Shown: positions 18,928 through 29,426 of the stretch, piece after piece
How the letters are laid out: the number at the start of each line of letters is the position of its first letter
Numbering within the stretch: position 1 is the first letter of the stretch
Source of the DNA: Candidatus Zhuqueibacterota bacterium
GTDB taxonomy: Bacteria > Zhuqueibacterota > Zhuqueibacteria > Zhuqueibacterales > Geothermadaptataceae
Length of the DNA: 60,114 nt
Assembly (NCBI GenBank): GCA_030950365.1
Contig: JAUZRQ010000097.1
Coordinates: 1-60,114, forward strand
Direction: 5' to 3'
The notes under the pieces: generated by a model
What the model saw: the letters and a program-made list of their open reading frames with translations, nothing else
Databases searched by the model: none
What the model was told of the DNA's origin: nothing
Program-made: the position numbers and the translations under genes

Positions 18928-20003
18928 GATGTCTCGGTTTTGGTTCCGGTTTCCTCGGATACGCTTTTGGTCGCGTTTTCGGGGTTCGTCGCGTTGGCGT
19001 CCGCGGATTCCCCGGCGTCGCGGCCGTTTTCCGGCTGTGAAAACAGCTCCCGCGTGGCCTCAATGAACGCATACGATAGCCGCATGGCTTCGTCGGCCTC
19101 GTCATCGCCGGGAATGTATTTGGCAAATTTCACCAGATCGCACAAATTCAGTACTTTCTCCAGCGGCTCGAGCTGACCGCCGAGTCGGCCATCGTTGGAA
19201 AAATGCTGCACAATCTCGAACGTGGTCGATTCCAGCGCCGGCATGAAATAGCGGTTTTCCAGATACGCGCGCAAAATATCCGCCAGCCGGCTGAAATGCT
19301 CTTTCACCTGCCCCTGCGCCAGAAGCTGCTCGGCCTCGAGCGCTTTCAGGGCCTCCAGCGCGATTTCGTGCGCCGGCCGCGGCGGCTCAGGTTTGACGAA
19401 CGGCAAGGCGCCGCGCTTACGATAGCGCCAGTAGAACCATGCCCCGACGCCCAACGTGATGACCAGCAGCGCGATGCCGGCGTACATCAAAATCCGCCGC
19501 CAGTCGCGCGGCAGCACGCCCTGTGGCTTCAATCCACGGATGTCGCCTTCGAGACTCGGCTTCAGCGAAGCGACATAAATTTCAATGGGCTCGGTTTTGA
19601 GCAGGTAGCGCGCCGTATCCGGCGGCATGGCGTAGCGCACCTCGATCGGCGGGATCACGAAGGCGCCGGTATCAAAGGTAGAAATGGTGTATTCCATTTC
19701 CTCGATGATGCGCCCGTTCTCTTCCCGCGGTTCGGGCAGCGCGTAATCGCGAATCTCGAACGCGCCCAGATTGCTGCCCGGCGAAGGCCACTCCACCTTG
19801 ACCTGCGGCGCCCGGCTCACCCGGATGCGATAATGGATCAAATCGCCAATGGTAATCTGACTCCGATTAACGCTGGAGGTCACTTCCACCGGCGGCGCGG
19901 GCTTTTCCTGCGCTACCAGCGCGCCCAACATTAGCCAGCGGATGACGGCGATCAAAATGGCCATTTTCCATGGATGGTTCAATGCCCCTGCCGATCGATT
20001 CAT
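18924..20003 (-). CDS. BatD-like membrane anchor protein
   Basis: The product is 359 residues from ATG 20003; a GTG 12 bases upstream is an alternative start. A signal or membrane segment (KMAILIAVIRWLMLGALVAQ) precedes a BatD-type beta domain (VTSSVNRSQITIGDLIHYRI). A transmembrane helix at about 170-190 (ILMYAGIALLVITLGVGAWF) leads to a helical cytoplasmic domain with LRAYLENRYFMPALESTTFE and LNLCDLVKFAKYIPG. The C-terminus is a Glu/Thr/Ala-rich tail. The protein at 23064-23987 has the same plan and the same CD(L/V)VKF signature. These resemble DUF4381-type companions of DUF58/VWA proteins. It probably links MoxR/DUF58 to BatA. Confidence 0.8.
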   Translation of the reverse strand: MNRSAGALNHPWKMAILIAVIRWLMLGALVAQEKPAPPVEVTSSVNRSQITIGDLIHYRIRVSRAPQVKVEWPSPGSNLGAFEIRDYALPEPREENGRIIEEMEYTISTFDTGAFVIPPIEVRYAMPPDTARYLLKTEPIEIYVASLKPSLEGDIRGLKPQGVLPRDWRRILMYAGIALLVITLGVGAWFYWRYRKRGALPFVKPEPPRPAHEIALEALKALEAEQLLAQGQVKEHFSRLADILRAYLENRYFMPALESTTFEIVQHFSNDGRLGGQLEPLEKVLNLCDLVKFAKYIPGDDEADEAMRLSYAFIEATRELFSQPENGRDAGESADANATNPENATKSVSEETGTKTETS

Positions 20004-20018
20004 GCCGTTCCGCACCTG

Positions 20019-20957
20019 TTACTGGATTTTGTCTTCAAAAATCTGCACCCCTTCGGCTCGCATCAGCCGATCGATCAACCGCTGGTAGGCGCTCTGCTGT
20101 TTCTCGCGAAGGTAATCCTTGAGCACCTGCTGCCGCACCTCTTCGAACTTGAGCTGCCGGCCGGGCTGGTCGCCCTCGCCCTTTTCGCGGTATTTTTCCT
20201 TGTTCGCGCGGTAATACATCACCAGGTCTTCCTCTTCCACCTGCAGGTTTTGCGATAGCTCTTCCTGCAGCAGTTTTTCCACCATGGCGCGTTTCTTGGC
20301 CTGAAACGCCGCTTCCAGCACCTCGGGGTCGCGATCGAGGCCACGGCGCCGGGCAGTATCGTACAGCAATTCCGTGGCGATATATTGCCGCAAAAACTCG
20401 ATCTTCTGCGATTTGTCTTTGATCTGCTCCAGCATGAATGGCGGCAGTTGCTTCATTTCATATTCGAGATCGCCGGTCGTGATTTCGCGGTTGCCAATTT
20501 TGGCAATCACCTCGCCCGGGCGTTTTTTCTGCACTTTGGATGGATCGAGAAACGTGGCCTCGGCCAGGGCCTGCTGGGCGTCGGCGCTGCGCTGCAACCG
20601 CTCCAGGCTCTCTATGATGCGCTTTTCGGCTTCGTCCATCACCGCGCTGTTGGGATACAGTTCCTTGATGCGGATGTAATAGGCAAGCGCATTCTCGTAG
20701 TCTTTCAGCCGTTCAAAATAAATATTGGCGATGGTGTAGCTGACATTGGCCTGTTCTTCTTCGGAGAGCTCGTAATTGTTCAGATAGCGTTCGTATTCCC
20801 GGATGCTCTGCTCGAACAGCTCGCGGTTGTACAGGGCATTGGCCAGGTCGCGCACCTTCTGCGCGGGCAATCGGCTACCGGATTTCTGGCAGCCACCAAG
20901 GCCGGCGGCGATCATCAACCCGAACGCCGCCAACCCGATGAATAAAAATCGTTTCAT
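20019..20957 (-). CDS. Lipoprotein with TPR and SurA-type N-terminal chaperone domain
   Basis: The product is 312 residues. GAGGA precedes ATG 20957. A lipobox ends LGGC (about Cys23). Residues 35-150 form TPR-like helices (ELFEQSIREYERYLNNY; YYIRIKELYPNSAVMDEAEK). From about 150 comes a SurA/PpiC-like N-terminal module (EVIAKIGNREITTGDLEYEM, then LRQYIATELLYDTARRRGLD). No parvulin isomerase domain follows, so catalysis is not expected; a periplasmic chaperone or holdase role is more likely. Lying inside the Bat operon, it may hold BatD/BatC clients. This is inference. Confidence 0.8.
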   Translation of the reverse strand: MKRFLFIGLAAFGLMIAAGLGGCQKSGSRLPAQKVRDLANALYNRELFEQSIREYERYLNNYELSEEEQANVSYTIANIYFERLKDYENALAYYIRIKELYPNSAVMDEAEKRIIESLERLQRSADAQQALAEATFLDPSKVQKKRPGEVIAKIGNREITTGDLEYEMKQLPPFMLEQIKDKSQKIEFLRQYIATELLYDTARRRGLDRDPEVLEAAFQAKKRAMVEKLLQEELSQNLQVEEEDLVMYYRANKEKYREKGEGDQPGRQLKFEEVRQQVLKDYLREKQQSAYQRLIDRLMRAEGVQIFEDKIQ

Positions 20958-21001
20958 TGCTTGTGTCCTCATCGCTTCAATTGGATTTCAGCTATTTTGC
21001 A

Positions 21002-21876
21002 TCAGCGGAACCGTTTGGCGCGCATGCGAAAAAAGCGAATCAGCGGCTCGGCATACGGCCGGTCGGTCTGAATGTCGATCCTATCAATGTTTATACGCTG
21101 TAGGATTTTCTCGCGTTCGCTGCGCATGTGGTGCGCCGCCTCGCTGAACGACGAACGGAATTCGCCATCCGATGTATCGATCAGCACCACTTCGCCGGTT
21201 TCCGCATCTTCCAGTTCAATAAAGCCCACGTCCGGCAGCTCCACCTCACGCGGATCGGTGATGGTGACGGCGATCAAATCATGCTTGCGCGCGGCGATCT
21301 TCAGGGCCTGTTCGTAATTTTCGGCGAGAAAATCCGAAATGAGAAACGTAACCGCCCGCCTGGTGATCACCCGGCTCATGTATTCCAGCGCCAGGGCGAG
21401 GTCCGTGCGTGTGCTCTCTGGCTTGTGATACAGAATCTCGCGGATCACCCGCAGCACGTGCTTTTTGCCTTTCTTCGGCGGCACAAATTTTTCGATTTTG
21501 TCGGTAAAAATAATCAGCCCGACTTTATCGTTGTTCTTTATGGCCGAAAATGCCAGCAGCGCGCAAATCTCCGCCGCGATCTCGCCTTTCATCTGTTGCT
21601 GCGTACCGAACTCCGCCGAGCGGCTAGCATCCACCAGCAGTATCACGGTGAGCTCGCGCTCCTCATCGAACACTTTAACATACGGATGCCCGAGCCGCGC
21701 AGTCACATTCCAGTCGATGTTCCGGATATCATCGCCGAACTGGTACTCGCGCACCTCGGCGAATTCCATGCCACGGCCTTTGAACACCGAATGGTACTCG
21801 CCGGAGAACACATCGTTGACCAGCCCGCGCGTGGTGATTTCAATCCGCTTGACCTTTTTGAGGATTTCCTTGGGGA

Positions 21877-21880
<4 letters not shown>
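21002..21880 (-). CDS. DUF58 domain protein, MoxR partner
   Basis: The product is 292 residues without membrane segments. It contains the DUF58 core VFKGRGMEFAEVREYQFGDD, continuing IRNIDWNVTAR (33-63), followed by a degenerate VWA fold (TVILLVDASRSAEFG with DASRS as metal-site relative, and TFLISDF). DUF58 genes almost always sit next to moxR; here start and stop overlap (ATGA). The pair is thought to act in assembly or metal insertion of membrane-associated VWA complexes. Only the family assignment is certain. Confidence 0.93.
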
Positions 21881-22866
<986 letters not shown>

Positions 22867-22911
22867 GCGTCCTCCGTCGTAGCAATCGCATTTTTGGTAT
22901 TTAAACTTGGT

Positions 22912-23056
22912 CCTGGCAGGAATTCCATGTGGCCAGGGGGATGAAATACGCCAAATATGAAATTTGTGTCATCTGCGTTTATTCGGAATCTTTTCCAGCT
23001 ATCATGCCATATCCCGGCTTAATCAACGCTGGCAGGAATTGGAAGCTTGCCAGCGT
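22912..23056. repeat. CTGGCAGG hairpins upstream of moxR (family A, copies 4-5) with ATCTGCG words
   Basis: ACGCTGGCA (23026-23034) pairs perfectly with TGCCAGCGT (23048-23056). A weaker copy pairs CCTGGC (22912-22917) with GCCAGG (22932-22937). Between them AATTTGTGTCATCTGCGTTT (22961-22980) belongs to the ATCNGTG-type repeat family. The whole 197-bp gap between moxR and the upstream BatD-like gene is thus repeat-derived. Confidence 0.75.
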
Positions 23057-23063
23057 AGAAGCA

Positions 23064-23987
23064 TTAACGTTCCGCCTGCTCCCATGCCAGCTTTTTCTGT
23101 TTGATCAAATCTTCTGTCAGCGTATAAATGCGCGCGAACTGGTTCGGCTCGGCCGAGGCGCCGGAAAATTTGACCACATCACAAGCCTGCAACACTTCCT
23201 GCACCTGCATCACCACCTCCACGGGCGTGCCCGCAGTTTTCAAAATTTTCACCAGCTCTTCAGTGCTGCCCATGCCCGAGTCCAGCTTCAGCGTGCGCTG
23301 CACATACTGGCGCAGGAGTCTCGCCAATTTGGCGTATTCCTCGAGCAGGTTCTGCGACTGCAATTGAATCTCTGCGCCCAGCCGCTCCAGGAATTCTTCT
23401 TCCAGAGTTTTCTCGGCCTCGACCTGCTGAAGGTCGGCCGCCTTTCGGCGCGCCCGCTCGCGCCAGCGCCACACACCACCGGCCAGCAACAGAATCACGG
23501 CCACACTCATCAAGGCAATCAGCCCGGCGTGGTTTTCTCCCGGCTCCGGCACGGCATCCACCACCTTGAGCTGCAATCGCGGCGTTTGCAAGCTGTGCTC
23601 GTTACCGTCGGCGTCTTTGTAGGTCAGGCGGATTTCATCGATGTAGGCCATGCCCAGGCCTTCGGGCTGCAGGGTAAACTCGTAGCGCCGCGTGGTCAAC
23701 ACCTGCTCGCCGAGGGACTCCACCCGGTTGGCCGAAGCCGTGCCGATGATTTTGAGGTTGCTCACCTGCGGCGGCTCCAGTGGATAAAATTGCACGGCAT
23801 CCGGCGACCCCTGCCACTGTGCTTCCACCACCAGCACAGCCTGACGGTTGAGCGGTACCTCGTCCTGCTTCAAAGTTGCCCGCAGGGTCACTTCCACACT
23901 CGCCTGTGGCGTTGCGGCCATCACCGATGCGGGAAGTCCCCAAAATAGAACCAACCCCAAGAAACGCAACAGCCCGCGGTCCTTCAT
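23064..23987 (-). CDS. Second BatD-like membrane anchor protein
   Basis: The product is 307 residues. ATG 23987 has GGAG eight bases upstream. The signal peptide ends ASVMAA. A beta domain (SVEVTLRATLKQDEVPLNRQ) runs to about 155. One membrane helix lies at about 160-178 (LIALMSVAVILLLAGGVW). A charged coiled region (LQQVEAEKTLEEEFLERLGA) follows, then a helical cytoplasmic domain with LARLLRQYVQRTLKLDSGMG and LQACDVVKFSGASAEPNQFA. It mirrors the protein at 18924-20003 domain for domain. Its position just upstream of moxR suggests that it works with MoxR/DUF58. Confidence 0.78.
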   Translation of the reverse strand: MKDRGLLRFLGLVLFWGLPASVMAATPQASVEVTLRATLKQDEVPLNRQAVLVVEAQWQGSPDAVQFYPLEPPQVSNLKIIGTASANRVESLGEQVLTTRRYEFTLQPEGLGMAYIDEIRLTYKDADGNEHSLQTPRLQLKVVDAVPEPGENHAGLIALMSVAVILLLAGGVWRWRERARRKAADLQQVEAEKTLEEEFLERLGAEIQLQSQNLLEEYAKLARLLRQYVQRTLKLDSGMGSTEELVKILKTAGTPVEVVMQVQEVLQACDVVKFSGASAEPNQFARIYTLTEDLIKQKKLAWEQAER

Positions 23988-24198
23988 GTTTCCATCTCCA
24001 AACAGACGCTCGCCTCCGGCACGCGCAATCCCGCATACCGAATACATTAGACGCTCCAAACGAGCGCAAAGTTCTCATCGAAATGAATCGGCCCGTGGAA
24101 AGAAATACCAGCGATTGGGTGAAAGGAGGCTGCCGGCCATCCCGGCGACGCGCATCCACCGGTCTGCCGTCGCAACGGCCGCATCCAGAGGCCAGATA

Positions 24199-24726
24199 TT
24201 ACTTCTTCGCCGAGCCCCTGGGGGTGTCCTTCGAGTTGTCGTCCGAGCGCATGAACAGATCAATCTCGTTGATATCCTGCCCCAGATGCTCGAGCTCCCA
24301 CTTCACGGAACTGGCCAGCTCATGCTGCGGATATTTTTCAAGAAATTTCTTGTATTCCACTTCGGCCATATCGTAGTCTTTAAGCTCATTCGCATAAATA
24401 TAGCCAATCATAAACTGCGCCTGGGCCACATAGCGGCTGTCCGGATATTTTTTGATGATGTCACGATAGGTGTCGATCGCGCGGGTGAAGTTCTTTTCCG
24501 AGGAAGCGTACAGGGTGGCCAGCTTATTCATCATTTCAGCGACTTTGGGACTCTCCGGAAATCGAGAAACAAATTCCTCGAGGACTTTAACAGCCTGAGA
24601 AAATTCCTCTTTTTCCACCAGTTGGCTAATTTCGCTCAAAAGCTCACTTTCGGTCTTCTTCTTGCCACAGCCAAACATCAGACCCAGCATGAGTAGTATG
24701 GCTAAGGGGGCGACAAGTCGTTTCAT
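24199..24726 (-). CDS. TPR lipoprotein, BamD/YbgF-like
   Basis: The product is 175 residues from ATG 24726, preceded by GGAGGAAGG. The lipobox is LMFGC (Cys20). The mature protein consists of TPR units (EFSQAVKVLEEFVSRFPESP; RAIDTYRDIIKKYPDSRYVA; MAEVEYKKFLEKYPQHELAS). This repeat style, with FP or YP at the helix ends, is that of BamD and tol-pal-system YbgF proteins, but it is shorter than BamD (about 240). It is probably an outer-membrane-anchored scaffold. It may head the Bat transcription unit, although 211 bp separate it from the next gene. Confidence 0.8.
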   Translation of the reverse strand: MKRLVAPLAILLMLGLMFGCGKKKTESELLSEISQLVEKEEFSQAVKVLEEFVSRFPESPKVAEMMNKLATLYASSEKNFTRAIDTYRDIIKKYPDSRYVAQAQFMIGYIYANELKDYDMAEVEYKKFLEKYPQHELASSVKWELEHLGQDINEIDLFMRSDDNSKDTPRGSAKK

Positions 24727-25090
24727 CAGGCCTTCCTCCACTGTTTCGACCTTGCTGAGTAAATTTATCAAAGAATCGTTTCATTCAATCCATCATGACT
24801 TGCGGCGAGCTAACCGCAAACCACCCCTTTGTTCCGGCTTGGCGCTCAACCTACTTTGGTCATCCGAACCCACCTGCCACGACGGCTGCCACGGTATCAA
24901 AAACAGTGCCGCGGCCGTCCACAACGCCCTGATTCACCAAAAGCCATTATTGTTCTTGCACCTTCGATCACCGGCTTCAGGTGGCCGCCGCAATGCCGGA
25001 ATACCAACACATCGATCAATTCTTGCAGTCTATTTGAACAGGTACAAAAAATAAGGCCTATCAATCTAAAAATCAAGAAGTTTACAAACA
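24727..25090. other. Intergenic region upstream of the TPR lipoprotein, no gene seen
   Basis: This 364-bp stretch lies between the TPR lipoprotein start and the dnaK terminator. No open frame here has a ribosome site or a recognisable product. The promoter for the lipoprotein/Bat block should lie in its left part. Confidence 0.4.
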
Positions 25091-25120
25091 ACAAGGGCAA
25101 GGTTTTGGCCTTGCCCTTGT
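25091..25120 (-). terminator. Hairpin terminator after dnaK
   Basis: A perfect 12-bp stem ACAAGGGCAAGG/CCTTGCCCTTGT with a 6-nt loop lies about 33 bp past the dnaK stop. The T-run after it on the minus strand is weak (TGTTTGT), so efficiency is uncertain. Confidence 0.75.
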
Positions 25121-25152
25121 GTTTGTTTGCCGAATTGTTAACTTGATTGCGA

Positions 25153-27066
25153 TTAATTTTTGTTCTTGTCTTTGTCGTCATCCACCACTTCGAACTCGGC
25201 TTCCTGCACGTTTTCGCCGCCGGCCTGCTGCCCCGCGTCCGCGGTAGTTCCGGCTTGCTCACCGGGCTGAGCCTGCTGATATATCTTGCTGGACACTTCG
25301 TTCCAGATGCGGCTCAGCTCTTCCGAAGCCGAGTTGATCTGGTCCACGTTTTCAGACTTCATGGCCTCGCGCAACCGACTGACGGCCGATTCCAGCTTAC
25401 TCTTGCTATCGGCATCCAGCTTATCGCCAAGTTCTTTGATATTCTTTTCGGTCTGATAGGCGAGTTGATCGGCGCGGTTGAGGGCTTCCGCCCGCTCTCG
25501 CTTTTTCTTGTCTTCTGCCGCGAACTTTTTCGCTTCTTCTTGCATCCGCTCGATCTCTTCTTTGGTCAACCCGGTGGTCGCTTCGATGCGGATGCTCTGC
25601 TCTTTACCAGTCGCCTTGTCTTTGGCCGATACGTGCAGAATGCCGTTGGCGTCGATATCGAACGTGACCTCGATCTGTGGCACTCCTCGCGGTGCAGGCG
25701 GAATACCATCCAGGATGAACCGACCCAGGGTGCGGTTATCGGAAGCCATTTCGCGCTCACCCTGGAGCACGTGGATTTCCACACTGGTCTGGTTATCTGC
25801 AGCCGTGCTGAAGATTTCCGATTTCTTGGTGGGAATCGTGGTATTTCGCTCGATCAGTTTGGTGAACACGCCACCCAGCGTCTCGATACCCAGCGACAAC
25901 GGGGTCACGTCCAGCAACAGCACATCTTTCACATCGCCGCCGAGCACGCCGCCCTGAATGGCCGCACCGACGGCCACCACCTCATCCGGATTAACGCCCC
26001 TGTGTGGCTCACGCTTGAACAGGTCTTTGACGATCTGCTGCACTTTCGGAATGCGCGTACTACCGCCAACCAGCACCACTTCGTCGATATCGTTGTAGGT
26101 CAGACCGGCATCCTTGAGTGCCGCTTCGCAGGGCGGAATCAGCCGTTCGAACAGGTCGTCGCATAACTGTTCGAACTTCGCCCGCGTCAGGGTCATGCTC
26201 AGATGTTTCGGCCCGGCATCCGTCGCCGTAATGAACGGCAGGTTGATCTCCGTTTCCGTTACGGTAGAAAGCTCGCATTTGGCCTTTTCCGCGGCCTCTT
26301 TCAGCCGCTGCAGCGCCATCGGATCTTTAGACAGGTCCACGCCTTCCTGCTTCTTGAACTCATCCACCATCCAGTCGATGATGCGTTGATCCAAGTCATC
26401 ACCGCCCAGATGCGTATCGCCATTGGTCGCCTTCACTTCGAACACACCCTCACCGATTTCCAGGATCGAAATATCGAAGGTACCGCCACCAAAGTCGAAA
26501 ACGGCGATCTTCTCGTCTTTTTTCTTATCGAGGCCATACGCCAGCGAGGCCGCCGTCGGCTCGTTGATGATCCGGCGCACGTTCAGACCAGCGATCTCAC
26601 CGGCTTCCTTGGTCGCCTGCCGCTGGCTATCATTGAAATAGGCCGGCACAGTGATGACCGCATCGGTGACCTTTTCGCCCAGGTAATCTTCCGCCGTTTG
26701 TTTCATTTTCTGCAAAATCATGGCTGAAATTTCCTGCGGCGTGTAAGTTTTGCCTGCGATCTCCACCACCGCCAAATCGTTCTTGCCTCGGATCACTTTA
26801 TACGGTACTAGCTTGATTTCTTCGAGGACCTCATCGTAGCGCCGGCCCATAAAGCGTTTGATTGAGAAAATGGTATTTTCGGGATTGGTGATCGCCTGCC
26901 GTTTGGCAACCTGGCCCACTAATCGTTCGCCTTTTTTGGTAAAAGCCACAACTGAAGGCGTGGTGCGCGCTCCCTCGGCATTGGGGATTACAACCGGCTC
27001 TCCACCTTCCATCACGGCCACTACCGAGTTCGTCGTTCCGAGATCAATGCCGATAATTTTTCCCAT
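25153..27066 (-). CDS. dnaK: Chaperone DnaK (Hsp70)
   Basis: The product is 637 residues, full length for DnaK. The nucleotide-binding domain begins [20 protein letters not shown], with [40 protein letters not shown] and the third signature [17 protein letters not shown]. The interdomain linker [16 protein letters not shown] is intact, and the C-terminal tail ends [23 protein letters not shown] precedes the ATG. No CIRCE element is visible in the 256-bp upstream gap. The gene has its own terminator. Neither grpE nor hrcA is in the window; the J-protein partner may be the one at 29427. Confidence 0.99.
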   Translation of the reverse strand: MGKIIGIDLGTTNSVVAVMEGGEPVVIPNAEGARTTPSVVAFTKKGERLVGQVAKRQAITNPENTIFSIKRFMGRRYDEVLEEIKLVPYKVIRGKNDLAVVEIAGKTYTPQEISAMILQKMKQTAEDYLGEKVTDAVITVPAYFNDSQRQATKEAGEIAGLNVRRIINEPTAASLAYGLDKKKDEKIAVFDFGGGTFDISILEIGEGVFEVKATNGDTHLGGDDLDQRIIDWMVDEFKKQEGVDLSKDPMALQRLKEAAEKAKCELSTVTETEINLPFITATDAGPKHLSMTLTRAKFEQLCDDLFERLIPPCEAALKDAGLTYNDIDEVVLVGGSTRIPKVQQIVKDLFKREPHRGVNPDEVVAVGAAIQGGVLGGDVKDVLLLDVTPLSLGIETLGGVFTKLIERNTTIPTKKSEIFSTAADNQTSVEIHVLQGEREMASDNRTLGRFILDGIPPAPRGVPQIEVTFDIDANGILHVSAKDKATGKEQSIRIEATTGLTKEEIERMQEEAKKFAAEDKKKRERAEALNRADQLAYQTEKNIKELGDKLDADSKSKLESAVSRLREAMKSENVDQINSASEELSRIWNEVSSKIYQQAQPGEQAGTTADAGQQAGGENVQEAEFEVVDDDKDKNKN

Positions 27067-27183
27067 CTTTGTTGCCTCCTGAATTAAATGTTTTATCGCG
27101 GTTCAAACATTTGATGTCGATTGTCAAAACGTCACTGACCGTAACGTCTATTGCTCAGCCCAGCTTCGAGCAACCATCATGCC

Positions 27184-27211
27184 AAAACAAAAAATCCACC
27201 CGTAAGGTGGT
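27184..27211 (-). terminator. Rho-independent terminator between the DksA-like gene and dnaK
   Basis: On the minus strand, ACCACC-TTACG-GGTGGAT forms a short stem followed by TTTTTTGTTTT. It separates the upstream htrA/dksA-like transcript from dnaK. Confidence 0.75.
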
Positions 27212-27322
27212 AATTTTATTGAGATTAAATAGATTTTTCTCCTGTTTACAGACGGTGCCAGCAACCCAAAAATCAGGCGATATTGCAGACTTTTGCCAAT
27301 ATGACAGCTTTGCCAGCACCAG

Positions 27323-27715
27323 CTATTCCGAGTGCCGGTAGCCCAGCCCTCCAGTATTCGCGGCATTGCGCCGCAGCTCGTATTTTTCCTGGCATTTCAC
27401 GCAGCGGATGGCCGTGGGCTTCACCTCCAAGCGCGCCTCAGGAATCTCCTGCCCACAGTCCACGCAAATGCCGTAGGTGCCGTCGATGATGCTTTTCAGC
27501 GCCTCGTTCACCTCGGTCATTTCTTCGATATCCTGGCTGATCAGACTCGACAGGTATTCCTTGTCGCGCTCGGTCCAGGCCGTTTCTTCAAATTCTGCAG
27601 CTTTGGAATCCGTGGCTCCCTTGTAATCTTCGGACAGCGAATTCAACCCACCCAAAATGCGCTCACGTTCTTCCAGAATCCTTTTGACGAAATATTCTTT
27701 TTTCTTTTCATCCAT
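27323..27715 (-). CDS. DksA/TraR-type C4 zinc-finger protein
   Basis: The product is 130 residues. A helical N-terminal half (EYFVKRILEERERILGGLNS) includes the TAWTERDKEYLSSLISQDIE region. The zinc finger is CVDCGQEIPEARLEVKPTAI with RCVKC (Cys84/87/105/108 approximately). DksA relatives insert a coiled coil into the RNA polymerase secondary channel and, with ppGpp, retune transcription. The coiled-coil tip here lacks the DxxDxA motif of E. coli DksA, so it may be the shorter YteA/TraR type. It lies 20 bp downstream of htrA. Confidence 0.88.
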   Translation of the reverse strand: MDEKKKEYFVKRILEERERILGGLNSLSEDYKGATDSKAAEFEETAWTERDKEYLSSLISQDIEEMTEVNEALKSIIDGTYGICVDCGQEIPEARLEVKPTAIRCVKCQEKYELRRNAANTGGLGYRHSE

Positions 27716-27735
27716 ACCTTTTTCCTTTTCCCTGG

Positions 27736-29253
27736 TTAGTTGTCCAGCTTCAAAGCCACAAAAAATCGATTTCCCGATCGACTCACATGCAACAGAATCA
27801 CATTCTTTTCCCGCGCCTGCATGATCTGATGCCAGAATTCCGTTTCGGAACGCACTTTATTTTTATTGACCGAAATAATGAGATCGCCAATATCCAGCCC
27901 TTCTTTAGCGGCATCGCTATCTTCATTAATTTTCATCACCACCACGCCCTCGTCTTCGGCGATATCAAAGCGCAAGGCCAGCTCGGGGGTGAGTGTTTTC
28001 ACTTCGAAGCCAAGATCGAAGGAACGCTCGCGAAGGCGTTCGCCGAGCGAAACGCGCTGCGGCCGCTCCCACAACTCCACCAGAAAATGTTTGACCTTGC
28101 CGCGACGCAGCACCTTGACCTGCACCACCTCGCCAGGCTTGTGGGTGGCTACCACATGCAGCAGATGGTTGGAATCCTTAATACGGACCCCGGCAAATTC
28201 CACAATCACATCGTTGATGCGGATGCCGGCGCTGCGTGCCGGGCCGTCGTCCAGATCCGAAACCAGGGCGCCTTCGGTTACGTCCAGTCGCAGCTCCCGA
28301 GCCTTGGTTTTGTCCAGCGGTTCGATCACCACGCCCAGCCAGCCGCGGCGTACCTTGCCATTTTCGATTAGCTCTCTGGCCACGTATTTGACCAGATTCA
28401 CCGGAATGGCAAAACCAATGCCGACATTGCCGCCGCTGAAGCCGTCGGAATAAATTGCCGTATTGATGCCGACCAGCTCGCCCCGCAAGTTGACCAGCGC
28501 GCCACCGCTGTTGCCCGGATTGATCGCCGCATCGGTCTGAATGAAGTCCTGATACACGATTTCGCCGAGGCCGACGTTGATCCGGCCCTTGCCGCTAACG
28601 ATGCCGGCGGTTACGGAATGCTGCAGCCAGATGGAAAATGGGCTGCCGATGGCCAGCACCCACTCGCCCACTTCCAGATCATCGGAATTGCCCAACGAGA
28701 TGGCCTGGAATTTCGCGCCGGTATCTTTGATTTTGATCACGGCCAGATCGGTCTCCGGGTCGGTGCCGACCACCTCGGCATCGAACCGGTCCTGATCGTT
28801 GAGCACGTAGATTTCATCGGCGCCCTTGACCACGTGATAATTGGTAACGATGTATCCTTTCTCACTGATGATCACGCCGGAGCCGAGTCCCTGCTGCCGA
28901 CGTCCGCGCGGCTCATCACTTTCGGGATCGCGGTCCCGCCTCCACCAGGGATGAAAAAAATCGGGCAACGAGAACCTGGAGGAACGCACCAGCTTCTGGC
29001 TGGTGATGCTGACCACAGTGGGAATTACTCGTTTGGCCACATCCACGAATGCCTTGCCCGAGCTCCACGAATCATTAGCGCCTCCAGGGGGCAGGATAGT
29101 TCGACCGCCCAGTATCACCGGCTCGGCGGCTTGTGTGCTGATGGGGTGTGTGGCGGGCGGTGTATGGAAATTGGATGCGATCATCAGGCCGAAAAACACC
29201 CCCAACATCAGGGCAAAACCCAGTGCAACCAGAACGGGTTTGCTGATATACAT
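27736..29253 (-). CDS. HtrA/Do-type periplasmic serine protease with two PDZ domains
   Basis: The product is 505 residues. GGAGGATATCTT precedes the ATG. An N-terminal hydrophobic segment (8-27) anchors or exports it. The trypsin-like domain has the full triad: His140 (IVTNYHVV), Asp169 (PETDLAVIKI) and Ser249 ([15 protein letters not shown]). PDZ1 follows from about 305 (RGWLGVVIEPLD) and PDZ2 from about 425 (EDEGVVVMKINEDSDAAKEG). This is the canonical DegP/DegQ architecture, which degrades or chaperones misfolded envelope proteins. It shares the region with a second HtrA and a DnaJ. It is distinct from the copy at 30560, whose Asp is replaced. Confidence 0.96.
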   Translation of the reverse strand: MYISKPVLVALGFALMLGVFFGLMIASNFHTPPATHPISTQAAEPVILGGRTILPPGGANDSWSSGKAFVDVAKRVIPTVVSITSQKLVRSSRFSLPDFFHPWWRRDRDPESDEPRGRRQQGLGSGVIISEKGYIVTNYHVVKGADEIYVLNDQDRFDAEVVGTDPETDLAVIKIKDTGAKFQAISLGNSDDLEVGEWVLAIGSPFSIWLQHSVTAGIVSGKGRINVGLGEIVYQDFIQTDAAINPGNSGGALVNLRGELVGINTAIYSDGFSGGNVGIGFAIPVNLVKYVARELIENGKVRRGWLGVVIEPLDKTKARELRLDVTEGALVSDLDDGPARSAGIRINDVIVEFAGVRIKDSNHLLHVVATHKPGEVVQVKVLRRGKVKHFLVELWERPQRVSLGERLRERSFDLGFEVKTLTPELALRFDIAEDEGVVVMKINEDSDAAKEGLDIGDLIISVNKNKVRSETEFWHQIMQAREKNVILLHVSRSGNRFFVALKLDN

Positions 29254-29426
29254 AAGATATCCTCCGTGGTGCTACATGGCGCTTTGCAGCAAAAAAGCGT
29301 TGGCATTGCCCGCCGATGTGCTAATTGATCAATATTTCCCGGGCCTGTTCAAACCGTTGGCCGCATTTTGCACCAAGTTCAACCACCAACGCTATTTTCC
29401 TGACAACAACGCATGAAACCCAATTG

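Noticed and set aside
24229-24726. TPR lipoprotein as BamD
   Set aside because: It is about 175 residues against about 240, and no other Bam or Lpt gene is adjacent. I kept the wording BamD/YbgF-like only.
27099-27127. TTGACA upstream of dnaK as a -35 box
   Set aside because: No acceptable -10 hexamer lies 16-19 bp downstream, and no CIRCE element is present.
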